From: Liriodendron chinense | Taxonomy: Eukaryota > Streptophyta > Magnoliopsida > Magnoliales > Magnoliaceae | Assembly: GCA_003013855.2 (NCBI GenBank) | Contig: ML058449.1 | Location: 310,001-374,000, forward strand | DNA length: 64,000 bases | Direction of reading: 5' to 3' | Part shown: positions 18,800-29,572 of the stretch, piece after piece | How the letters are laid out: each line of letters opens with the position of its first letter | Position numbering within the stretch: position 1 is the first letter of the stretch | The notes under the pieces: model-generated | Told to the model about the DNA's origin: nothing | Database searches by the model: none | The model's input: the letters and a program-made list of their open reading frames with translations, nothing else | Made by a program: the position numbers and the translations under genes

Positions 18800-21311
18800 T
18801 GAATCCTACAAGCTCGACAAGGTAAGTCCCTATCCCTTTACCCATTAAAATCCAAATTATCATCCAAGAAACCCATGGGATTGGACTCACATTCAAATGC
18901 AAAGTCTAAAGTCCAACTCCATGTGTCACTTAGGATATGTGTTGGGCCCATTGGAAAAAGTAAGGCCCACCTTAAAGAAGGTGGCATGGCATGCCTTGGG
19001 CAAGAAAAGTCTATCATCCAAGGACACATTTTGGACAACACATGCACTCAAGTGCCATGGGGACAACAAAGGGTGAGAACCCTACCTCATATGGAGCCCC
19101 TCTTCAAAGTCTATATGTGGCCAAGGATTGATCCACTTTCATGCCAAGGCCATGTTTCTCACTTAAAATGTTTCCATCTTTTTACACATGTACATGGACA
19201 AGTGGGGGATAGAAAGGAATCGGGCCCCCAAGAGCAACCCAAATGCCTCATCTCAATGGATTGAAGAGAGCACATAGCCCACTTTGAAGAATATGAGGAC
19301 CCATTCATGGGTTAACCATGGGCAACCTTATGTGCCTCATCTTGATGAAAATTTTGACCATGAGAATACAACATGGTGGTCTACCCACAAACAAATGAAT
19401 CAAAGAAGCTAAGGGTAGAAAGTTGATGCACATAGCCCACATGAAGAATCAAAGTTGAAAATGCCCATGAAAAGGCAAACTTGGGCAACTTATGTGCACC
19501 AATTTTTCACCAAGAGGGAGACCATTTGAGCCCAAAAGAGCATGGCTTGATGAGTCACCCAACCATCATGAAAATGGATAAGAATGGTATACATAGCCCA
19601 CTTGAAGATCAAAATCCAAAATGTCCCAAAGCATGGGGACAAAAATGGGCAACTTATGGGTACCATTCTTTCTCACAAATGGAAGAAGAAATCACTCATA
19701 TTTGAATGATGATGGATGATCCACCAAGCCCCCATAGAAAAGTTCAAGGAGCTATGGTTGTATGGATAGCTCACTTGAGGATCATCCATTTGAGGTTGAT
19801 AACATTAGAGGGAAACTCTTGAGAATCACATTCCTACCACAAAGAAAAACCATTTGAACTTAGTGAGATTGTTGGAACAGCTCACTCATGGGACTTGTAG
19901 ATGGTCAAGTAACTCAAGTCCTCCATCCATCAAAAAAGAAAAAAAAAGCATAAAAGAAAAATCCTACATGAACAAAGTGTAGTGGGGCACACACGGTGCA
20001 CAAGTTTCAATGAAGGCCCAAAAGCCCATCCATATGAAGAAATTCTAAGGAACCCACCACACTTTGTACAAGGATGTACATCATAATCAAGAAATGATGG
20101 AAGAGTTGGGCCACTTGTCCATAAAGGCCCAACTAGGAAAACTAGCCCACTTGAGATCCAAAATGAAGAATGGGCTAATCATCTTGGTCCATACACATGT
20201 GAAGAAAGATGGAGCCACCCAAAATGAGCCCCATGAACTCAAAACTTGAGATGGGCCCTACCATGCCCATGGGCCCAAACCTTGAAAAGAAAATGGAAAA
20301 GAAAGGAAGAGCATTAAGAAAAAATGACAAGGGTAAGAAAGCATGAGGGAGCCCAAAATGAAGCATTGGGCCCATCAAATACACCAAGGGCCATGACTTC
20401 ACTTTGAGCCCATTTGATACACATGAAAAGAGGCCCAACTCCCATGAAAAAGATAGAGTATTTTGCCATGAACACTTGATGACATGGAAAAATCACTCTT
20501 TACATGCACATGGAGGGAGTGTGAAAAAGGAAAAAATGATGAAGTGGAGAGCTTGCACCACCTTTGAAAGAAACTTGAGATCTAGAAAAAGGTCAAGAAT
20601 ACTTGGGCCCACCTTCACAACTTTTGGAATAGCTACATGAAGAAAAGAAAAGAGCAATGAGAAGAGATAATGAAGAAGGAAAAAGACAAGAAAAAAAAGG
20701 AAGTAGTCCATACCTTTACTACTCACCAAAGAGGGACCACCTTGCTGTCCCAAAACTTCTCTAAGGCCCACCACTTGAGAAGAGCAAAGGACCACCAAAG
20801 AAGAGAGAGAAAACTTGAAAAAAGATAGAGTATGAGAGAGAGAAGAGAGAGATTGCACGTTTGAGGGGGTAAGGGTGCCCCATGTTATATAGAAAAGGGG
20901 AGGGCACCCTTTTACCCAGCCCACTGACGAGACCAGGAGGCAGAGACCGGTCGGGCGGCCCATGGGAGGCCGTCCTAGCCCCTACCTAGGTGAAACGATC
21001 TCTCACCCCCTCTCCTTGGGAAGAACTCCTCCTTGGGAAGGGTGGTTGCAAGTGAATCTTGTACCTCCATGTAAGAATTAAGTGATGGAAGAGAATGGTG
21101 AGAAAAAGGAAGAAATCTCACCAAAATCTCATCTCATGAGAAATGGGTGAGAAATTGGGTTGATGATGTGGAAAAGTTCCATGGAATTTTCAAAGAAAAG
21201 AAAGAAGAATTTGACTTGGTCAAACAATGATCTCAACCATCCAAAGGCATGACCAGATGATCCAAACCATTCCAAGAAGAATCCCAAGAATCTCCGCCCT
21301 TGATTACTGTT
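18800..21311. other. Long spacer upstream of gene B with a candidate antisense promoter
   Basis: About 2.5 kb without a convincing gene. It is rich in GCCCACTTGA-, ATGGGCCCA- and AAGTGGGCCCAC-type words that recur imperfectly, suggesting old internal duplications. On the minus strand a CTATATAAC box lies at about 20892-20883. Upstream of it, at 20975-20953, is an imperfect copy of the GGGCGGCC...GGCCGCCC palindrome, the same order as in the LTR promoter. This could be the gene B promoter with a 2-kb leader. A minus-strand ORF of 156 codons at 20493-20963 is hydrophobic and low-complexity and was not accepted as a gene. Confidence 0.45.
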
Positions 21312-22110
21312 TACTTTTAAAGTTTCTGGGTCCGAAGACCTTAAACTACGTCGGGATTAACATCCCGAGAGATTTCCAATAAAAGCCGGGATCGGCCGTG
21401 ACTGCTCGAATCAAGATCTGCTGATACCGGATATTTTCCAAAAAAAAAGAGCAAAAAAAATATATATATGTTTGCCCCCTTTTGTACAGTTTCTGGTCCG
21501 AAGACCTTAAACTACGTCGGGATCAAGATCCCGAGGGATTTTCAATAAAAGCCGACATCGTTTTGGATCAAATCAAGACCTGACGATCTCGGACATTTTC
21601 AGAAAACCAAAAAAATATATACATCACATGTACAGTTTCTGGTCCGAAGACCTTAAACTACGTCGGGATCAACATCCCGAGGGATTTCAATAAAAACCAG
21701 CATCGATCCCAGTCTTTAAGACCAACATCGGATGATCTGGATCATTTCGAAAAAACAAAAATATATCACCAGCCCCTCTTTTAAAGTTTTTTTGGTCCGA
21801 AGACCTTAAACTACATTGGGATTAATTTCTCGGGGGACCTTTCTCGCTTTCAACTAAAAACCGGCATCGGCCTCGACCGTTGAGATCAAGGTCTGATAAC
21901 CCGGATCATTTCGAAAATACCAAAAAAAATTTCAAGCTTTCCATAAAACCAGTGTCATCTCGATCATTCGAGCTGAAATCTGAAACTTTTTCCAAAAACA
22001 CAAAAAAAATGATTCACCCAAAATTTTCAACTGCACAAATTCATCCCCAGTGGTCCGAAGACCTAAAACTACACTGGGATTAACTTCTCGGGGGCTTTCT
22101 TTCCTAACCT
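21312..22110 (+). repeat. Tandem array with two hairpins per unit
   Basis: Five copies of GGTCCGAAGACC followed by TAAAACTAC- or TTAAACTACG-type sequence start at 21329, 21495, 21641, 21794 and 22052. A degenerate sixth lies near 22497. The period is about 150 bp. GGTC-CGAA-GACC can fold as a tetraloop hairpin. In the first three units GGGAT-N4-ATCCC forms a second stem 20 bp on; the last two have diverged there. Confidence 0.7.
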
Positions 22111-23715
22111 GTTCCAGGCATGGCTGACACTTGATCGTACGGGTGTCTGGAATCTTTTAAACAGGTAAGGGCTGAGGCGGGCAGAACTCCGCAACCCTGT
22201 TCGTGTTGAACGCACCGTGATAGACAACCTTGATTTGGAAGTCGCTGTTGAAGCTGACGGATGTTCCCTGTTCCTAGAACTCATGAAGGGGATTAAGGCT
22301 GTTGGGAGGTGAAGCTCACCCTCACGGAATTGTGAGCAACGTAAGACCCCAAACTGGATTGACTAAGGGAAATGTGAGGATGTGGCTCATCTTGTGGTCG
22401 AATGAGTCCGTCAGACGATACATGGTCTATGTGCATTGCACATGAGGAACAGGCAACTTTGTGGGTGTGTTGACTGAAAATCCTCAAAATCTCCTCGTCC
22501 GAAGATGTAAAACTACGGCACTTAACTGTGTGAGACTCGTCTTGCTCGCTGACGTAAAATGGATCGGGTGCCTTACCAGCAGTAGAAGCTGGAAGTGGAT
22601 GAAAATTCCATACTTTTTCCTGCTTTTCAGAAAAATCACAAAATACAAAACATTGCAAAAATCACCTCTTCAAAAAAAAATCACAAAAAAATATTTCCCT
22701 TTCTTTCAATCAAAATATAGTAAAAAATCACAAAAATATTTCCCTTGCTTTCAATCAAAATATTTCGAAAATCGCAAAAAAATATTTCCTATATTTTCAA
22801 TAACCGATCTCTATCCTGACCACTCAGTTGAAGACTCGGACCACATATTTACAAAAAATCACAAAAATTAGCATCCCCAGCACTACAATTCAGGAGTCTT
22901 GAACTCCGCTCACTTCACAGTATCGGATGACGGATCCAATCGCCCGCAAATTGGAATCTTGACCAAAACGGGCAACCAAACACCATCTCAATCACACGTA
23001 TGCCCAGAAGAACATCTTGAAGTCGAATAATATCCTCGTACATTCTCATTAAGCAAAGAAACAGCATCTTGGGACGATGGACCTGATCGACCACGGGTCG
23101 GGATCTTGACCAACCTGCTGACTAAACGCCTGTACAAAAAGAAAAACCCCAGGGAAGCACAACCCTGCAAGCAATAAGCTCAAAGTTCTCTGCACCCACA
23201 GCAAAAGCAAAATCATCAAACGAGAAGAGAATGAGCCAAATCATGCATTCATCATGCATCTCCCAGCATCAGCATCCATCGCATCAATCATCATGTTTAC
23301 CTGCTTTCAATAAAAGTCGGTTAGCCAAAAGCCCCACAGGCATCCCTAGTGGAGGCGATTGCTGATATGATTCCCATTTCAAAAAGACAAAAAATATTTC
23401 TATTTGCAAATAAAAACCCCATGGAGTATCACTCCCCAGAGTGGGTGCCTTTTCAAAAATCCAAAAAATATTTTCCCAGTAGAGCGTTCTGCCTCCAACA
23501 CGCCAGGAGATCTTCCATATCTCTGGGTAGGAGCCAACGCAAAAATCAAATAAGATCCGATGTCTCGCGGTTTCCCCGGAGACCATCGGATCCAATGCAC
23601 TCAAAGTACGATCGAACCGAACTCCAGTGTCAGTGCGGTCGTACCACATGCCAAGATACAAAAAAGATGAAAGCCAAAAGGCTCGGTCACAGAAACCATT
23701 TGAACAGGTGGAAAC
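22111..23715. other. Spacer in the 3' region of the Tat/Ogre-like element
   Basis: No gene seen. Around 22675-22800 a unit of about 52 bp (TCACAAAAATATTTCCCTTT-type) is repeated three times. The rest is AT-rich with scattered AAAAATATTT words. Small ORFs here show no recognisable domain. Confidence 0.5.
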
Positions 23716-24625
23716 GATGAATTGTAACCCAAGTATCAAAATCAGCAGATTGGGTGGAAAGAGTTCACCCGCACATACCTAGGCGTGGATGCCTGAAGTA
23801 CCTTGACTGAGTCCAAGTCGGCGTAGTAGAATCCCGTAAGACTATCTGACGCAGGGCGTCTAACCACTTTGACAGTCAAGCGAAACAAGTACTCCTGGAG
23901 TGATCTGGGAAAACATCAAACATCACACAATCAGTCTCAGGGTCAGTATCCTCGTAAGACTAACGGACGCAGAGGCTCTGCTGTACCTTTCCGATGTTAG
24001 CACCGATCGGGAATGGAAGGGTTGCGATTAGGTACCCAGGTTGCAGCAAACTGCAGGGACAATCGCAACGTTTTCTCCAAACTCTCGCGATATGTGCGAG
24101 TTATCAATTTCCAGACAATCAATTGACTCAGATACAAAGGATAACAAAGATTCCAGACCACAATCAAGGAAAGAATGAATTGCAAACCAAGCATCGAAAC
24201 CAGCAGATCGGGTGGAAGAAGCCCACCCGCACATACCTAGGCGTGGATGCCTGAAGTACCTTGACTGAGTCCAAGTCGGCGTAGTAGAATCTCGTAAGAC
24301 TATCTGACGCAGGGCGTCTAACCACTTTGACAGTCAAGCGAAACAAGTACTCCTGGAGTGATCTGGGAAAACATCAAACATCACACAATCAGTCTCAGGG
24401 TCAGTAACCTCGTAAGACTGTCGACGCAGAGGCTTTGCTGTACCTTTCCGATGTTAGTACCGGTCGGGAATGGAAGGGTTGCGATTGGGTACCCAGGTTG
24501 CAGCAAACTGCAGGGACAATCGCAACGTTTTCTCCAAACTCCCGCGGTATGTGCGAGTGATCGAGTTCCAGACGATCAACTGGCACAGATGCAAAAGCAA
24601 GCAAAGATTTTAGAACATGACCTAT
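23716..24625 (+). repeat. Tandem duplication of about 455 bp before the 3' LTR
   Basis: Two direct copies, about 23716-24172 and 24173-24625. Shared landmarks include CGCACATACCTAGGCGTGG (23770 and 24229) and TCGTAAGACT with GACGCAG (about 23952 and 24411). They differ at scattered sites and by small indels. No coding potential was accepted. Confidence 0.75.
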
Positions 24626-24689
24626 GAATGACCGGGTCAGAAGTGGGGTGTCCACTCGCTTTGGCATTCGGTTGCATGCAACCTCTGCC

Positions 24690-24702
24690 AAAGAGGGGCA
24701 TC
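24690..24702 (+). other. Polypurine tract of the Tat/Ogre-like element
   Basis: AAAGAGGGGCATC stands immediately before the 3' LTR start TGTAGACACC (24703), the position expected for second-strand priming. Confidence 0.75.
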
Positions 24703-26243
24703 TGTAGACACCCCACCTTCGGCTACACTGTTGGTAGAGATAGCTGGTTGAATGGAGGACCATACCCCCAAATCCCAAGTCCAAACTCAGCCAAACTCAC
24801 CCTTGTAAGCCCCATTCCATAGCCCAGTTCAAGCCTGAACCCAGTCAACCCAGTCCTAAACACCACCCTGAAAAACCCCCCAGAAAAAAGGCCAGTCAAA
24901 AAATCCTAAAAAAGTCAAACTCACTGAGTCAACCCGCTGAGTCAACCCGCTGAGTCAACCCGTCGAGTCAACCCGTCGAGTCAAAACACCGAGTCAACCC
25001 GTCGAGTCAACCCGTCGAGTCAAACCACCGAGTCGACCCGCTGAGTCAACTCACTGAGTCGACCAGCGAGTCCAACAGCAGCCCCGAGGGAGCGACCGTA
25101 CTCGCTGGAAACTGAGGAGCGGCCGTACGGGCGGCCCATGGCAGGCCGCCCGGACAAAATTACGAGAGCTGCCACTCTCCGCAGCTATAAATACCCCCCT
25201 CCCCTTCTCATTTCAACATCCCTTCGAGTCCAAAGAAAGCCTGTCCGTTCGAGTGCCCCTCTCCAATCCTTAGCCCATTTTTCCACCAAGGAGAGCCCGA
25301 GTGAGGAGAGTCTAGCCCTGGTCCAGCCCAGCTTGACCACTGGTCCAAGCCTCCCAAGCCATCCAAATCTTGATCCAGCCACTCGAAGCCAATCCTTGCG
25401 ACACCTCCGTCCACCCAGCTACTCTTTTCCAGCATCATCTCATTTGCATCTAGCATAAGTGCAACATTTACTTTTCTTCCAACCCCCCCGCTTCACTACA
25501 AGCACCTTGATTATTCAAGCACACTGCATATGTCTTTATATTAAGCACCTGTCAGTTCGAGCGTATGCTCTGGGCTTGCCCGTTGTTGGAACCTGCCCAT
25601 CAGAAACTCTTACTGTTCAGACTTGCATTCACGTACATATCACTATAAGCACTTTGAATATTCAAGCACACAGCATGCATCATCTCGCATAAAGCACCTG
25701 TCAGTTCGAGCATATGCTCTGGGCTTGCCCGTTGTTGGAACCTGCCCATCAGAAACTCTTACTGTTCAGACCCGCATTCATGCATCATGTCATCCATGAG
25801 AATATACGAGGATTAAACTAGACTTTCAAGTATTCGATCGATTCTGTGAAGTAGAGACCGTACTTCGGTACGGGCAGTGTGTGGGGTGCTTAACCTCTTC
25901 CCACCCTGTAACCGTGATCCCTTACTTTGAATCTCTGACCGCAGATCAATAGGAGTCATTTTAAAGGAAGGAATCTTCGGATTCCCTCAATAACGTTTCT
26001 ACGGGGTCTAGCCGACTGTAGATTCAAAGTAACTGGCTAGTGGCGACTCTGGTCTTATATAAACTCACTTAAACATATCCAGCTTAACACGACAACCAAA
26101 CAAAGCCCTCGAGAACGAGGCAAGCCAGTGGCACAAACGGCGATTTCGCACTCACGCATCCTCATCTCCTTCTTTTCCGAAAGGAAAGGGGAAGGGAGAA
26201 GAACGTCGTGTGAGGAGCGCGGAAAAATCGGCGGGGGTCCACA
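24703..26243 (+). repeat. 3' LTR of the Tat/Ogre-like element
   Basis: 1541 bp, near-identical to 2377-3894. Differences include a 10-bp duplication near 24788, one extra 13-bp GAGTCAACC unit near 24960, and about ten substitutions. Palindrome at 25129-25151 and TATAAATA near 25186. Followed by the GGTCT duplication at 26244-26248. Confidence 0.93.
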
Positions 26244-27145
26244 GGTCTTCAATTGGGTGAAGTTGTAGCAAGGAACCTATGGCTGGATTGAATCCTTCGT
26301 GATAAAAATTCGAAAATCATCCATTGTTTAATACCCTTGCTTGTTAAATAATTTTAATTGATGTTATGCATTTGAATTGGAACCAGTGGTATATCAATGG
26401 CTTATACTCATATGAGGATATTTGACTATGTCAATGGCCCAAGCCTAACTGAATGTAATGCAGTCACTACTGAAAGCACATAATTTGGTTGTCTAGTTAC
26501 ACATATACAAATGGCAACATGTGTGAGATGGGCAATCTTACTGAACATGTACATGTATGATGCCCTCCAAGCGAGTTTTCCTCTCTTAATAGGAGGATGC
26601 AAAATATGGTGATTAATGATTATATTCACATGTTGATTGTTTGGGAGTGCACCTTCTGCGGATATAGTAATTGTAATCTGTATGGTTTTGAAATCTTTAT
26701 GTTTACTTGTATCCAAACGGTCATAACAATATGGAGTCACATACCACCGTAACTAGTTTGGTTGTCTCAGACCTGTTTTCTCTAAACCATCCAAGCACTG
26801 ATGATAATCCGTGGATAACTAATACAAATCGTCATCATTACCTTATTTCATAAATTTACTGCAGATTCCACCAATCCAATCAAGCCCTTAAATGCACTAT
26901 ACTCGTGATGTGCACATACATCCATTTACATTTTTAAGCCTGAGTATGGATGGAGCATGCCTAATAGTTTACACACTTGGATTATCTTAATTGTTCAGCA
27001 TTTCTTTATAGCAACTGAGTACTTTTTTTTCCTGTGGATGAGGCCACCATATAAAAATTATCCATCGCCTTCAAAAGGCTCTTCCTTCTTCTTCTTTTTT
27101 TCTTTTTTTTATGTGTGACGCCAGTGATGACCTTTTGCCTATCTT

Positions 27146-27322
27146 TATTTTTTATTTTTTTTAGTCATGCAACACACACACCCTGTAAGATGCGCAACTC
27201 ACCCACCCCCATTAGTCACACTAGACTCCCACCCACTAGTGGGGTTAGTCGGTTTCGAATCCGAGACCAGTAGTTGAAACGCCCAGGCATCTACCAACTG
27301 GGCTAGCGGACGATCCCCAGCT
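27146..27322 (-). mobile_element. tRNA-derived SINE
   Basis: On the minus strand: GCTAGCCCAGTTGGTAGATG (A-box region), CGGATTCGAAACC (B-box), a GTGTGTGTG body and an A-rich tail (T-rich on plus, 27146-27172). Possible short target duplication TATCTT near 27140 and 27323. Similar in plan to the SINE at 358-524. Confidence 0.6.
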
Positions 27323-28086
27323 TATCTTGATTATCAACCAATGATTTGACTATTTGCACTCTACAGTCCATCCAAGCACACCACGCCAACGCCTGAGATG
27401 ATAGAATGTGGATGCCAAAATCTAAGGCTGTATTTGGTTGCCACTTAAAATTAGTTCATCTCATTTTAGTTAAAATTAGTTGTATTAGAGATTATAGTTT
27501 ATAAGATATGGGTTATCAAAACTATTTTTTTGTCCTCACCAAAATCTCCCATCTATAATTATTGTTAACTAAAACTAGAGGGTACAACGTATATGACCAC
27601 GTACGTGGAGTGAAGGGATAGAGAGAGAAGGAAGAGATGCTGAGCGAAATGTGGAGGCCATATGCAGGTCCATGCTACATGCATAGGAAGGGAATGGTGG
27701 GCGACCCATTTCACTGTTTCCCTTATTGTGGCCCACTTTAGATTCACCTATTGGTTTGCCCTAACATGGGAAGCGGATTGCGTCCAACCCCATCCAGACA
27801 ACAATCCATCTGACAAGGGGCTCATGTGGGGTCCACCTATTTTCTCATATCATTTTAATGTCATGGATAAACAGATACATCACGGTCGGCCCCACAGGAG
27901 CCCCTGGTCGATCGGATGGATTATTGTCTAGAGCAAATGTCACAGAGTCATTGGGTGGGCTTCAAAGAGCCTTTATCACACGGTCTCCTTGATTAAAGGC
28001 TTCATGCGGCTGCAGGCACTTACCATGAGATGTTGGTGCAGACTACACATATTAAAAGAAGTGCAACTAATCGAATGCAATCTATG

Positions 28087-28088
<2 letters not shown>

Positions 28089-28158
<70 letters not shown>
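28089..28158. repeat. (AT)n microsatellite
   Basis: About 35 uninterrupted AT dinucleotides. Confidence 0.95.
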
Positions 28159-28162
<4 letters not shown>

Positions 28163-29098
28163 AGATGAGATTAATTCATTTTTAGTAGTAGAACCGGCCT
28201 CTTCATTTTTATGTAGATGGTTTTCACTGATACAAGTCAGTCATTGTTGCACTAATGAAATGACATTTCAGCATGCATAGTAGCCATTATGGTAAATAAT
28301 GATGCATTAACAATTGCAAATAATTATTATACAACAATCAAATGAAAGAAATTTGAAGTGCAACCATTTGTTTCAACACTAATCATCGACATTGATCAAT
28401 CTCCTTAAACCAATTCCATTGTAATGCTTGATGCAAATCTATGGCCGGCTTGAAGAAAGAATAAAAAAAATTAAAAAAAAAAAAAATCATACTCTTTAAT
28501 GTAAATTGAGATTAAGAACTAGATTTAGATGGAGCACAGGCCCAAAAAATTGCACTGATCAGACAATCTTAACCATTCTTCTTTTAACTGTCCGTTTGAC
28601 GGACCCCATTCGATCGGATCGATGGTTAGTGATAGGATAACCATGTTTGATTATCACTGTATTCAGCAAGAAGTGTTTCGATATTAATGTTCAGATTCTC
28701 TCATCTCTTGATCAAGTCGCTACATCTTCATCAAGAGATCGAAGATCTACTTTAGATTTCATCTTCAAAGGAATATTAGCTTTACAACCTGAAATTGCCA
28801 CTTCCCTCGAAAGGGGCATATAGGATATCTTCAGAGATTACATAGAGAGATCTTCTCCAACCACATATTGTTATCTCCAACCAAAAGTTGTTAGTATACA
28901 GTTCTATTCTTAACCTGTAAAAACTGTATCATCCAATGCGATTGTTGCATCACAAAGCTCTCTGCAACATCTGCGGCAGGCCATGATTTCAACGATCTTG
29001 ATTGACATACATGGATTGTGATCCAGAGACGATGCATGAGAACTAATGGTTGGTTATGATAACAAGAAAAGAAATAAACAGTACCCATCTTTCCTTAA

Positions 29099-29309
29099 GC
29101 CTGCGTTTGGATGTACAAATGAATTGAATTTTGAACATTTAGTTCGATATCAGATGCCGTATGCCTGCGTTTGGATGTACAAATGAATTGAATTTTGAAC
29201 ATTCAGTTCGATAGCAGATGCCGTAAAAGCTAACGATGTTTCCTAGTGTTGAAAATCACAATTTGGTTACTTGCAATTCAATACAATAGCACATCCAAAC
29301 GCACCCAGT
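29099..29309. mobile_element. MITE-like element with duplicated left end
   Basis: GCCTGCGTTTGGATGTAC... is tandemly duplicated as a 64-bp unit (29099-29162 and 29163-29226). TGCGTTTGGATGT recurs inverted at the right end (CACATCCAAACGCA, near 29291-29304). Terminal inverted repeats and small size suggest a MITE; no clear target duplication was found. Confidence 0.5.
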
Positions 29310-29572
29310 ACTGATTTCAAGAGCAACAACCGTCAGCAGGTGATAAAAAATAGTAACTTATTGTCTTCATAAAACAAATCTCATTTCTCAACAAATAAAA
29401 TTCATTCAAAAGATTATGAACTGCATAAAAAATCAGCACAAAAATGGAGAAATATTGCTTCCCAATTCAGTGACAAATCAGAAGAACTCAAAACGTCCGC
29501 CGGAAAGAATAAAGCCCATGATCGGCGAGCCGTAAATCTATCTAAGATACAAAATCCAAGAAGTAGCTAATT

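Larger units (their letters stand above)
2377..26243 (+). mobile_element. 23.9-kb Tat/Ogre-like Ty3 retrotransposon with antisense PMD genes
   Basis: A complete insertion: target duplication GGTCT at 2372-2376 and 26244-26248, TG...CA LTRs (2377-3894, 24703-26243), a primer site at 3898 and a polypurine tract before 24703. The order gag-PR-RT-RNase H-archaeal-type RNase H-integrase, the tRNA-Arg primer site and the large region after integrase are hallmarks of the Tat/Ogre branch. About 12 kb between integrase (ends 12510) and the 3' LTR holds two antisense genes and structured repeats. The LTRs differ by roughly ten substitutions plus small indels, so the insertion is recent. The polyprotein nevertheless has a stop at 6788, a frameshift near 11013 and lesions in the gag N-terminus, so this copy is probably not autonomous. 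Confidence 0.93.
26249..29572. other. Host intergenic DNA, Tat/Ogre element to TM9SF gene
   Basis: AT-rich spacer with no accepted gene. It contains a minus-strand SINE (27146-27322), an (AT)n run of about 70 bp (28089-28158) and a MITE-like duplication (29099-29309). A TGTATTTGGTTGCC word at 27428 resembles a MITE end but no partner was found. Confidence 0.55.

Noticed and set aside
20493..20963. Minus-strand 156-codon ORF ahead of gene B
   Set aside because: Hydrophobic low-complexity reading of A-rich DNA. No PMD similarity, and the candidate promoter lies inside it.
27421..27580. MITE starting GGCTGTATTTGGTTGCC
   Set aside because: No matching inverted right end or target duplication was found.
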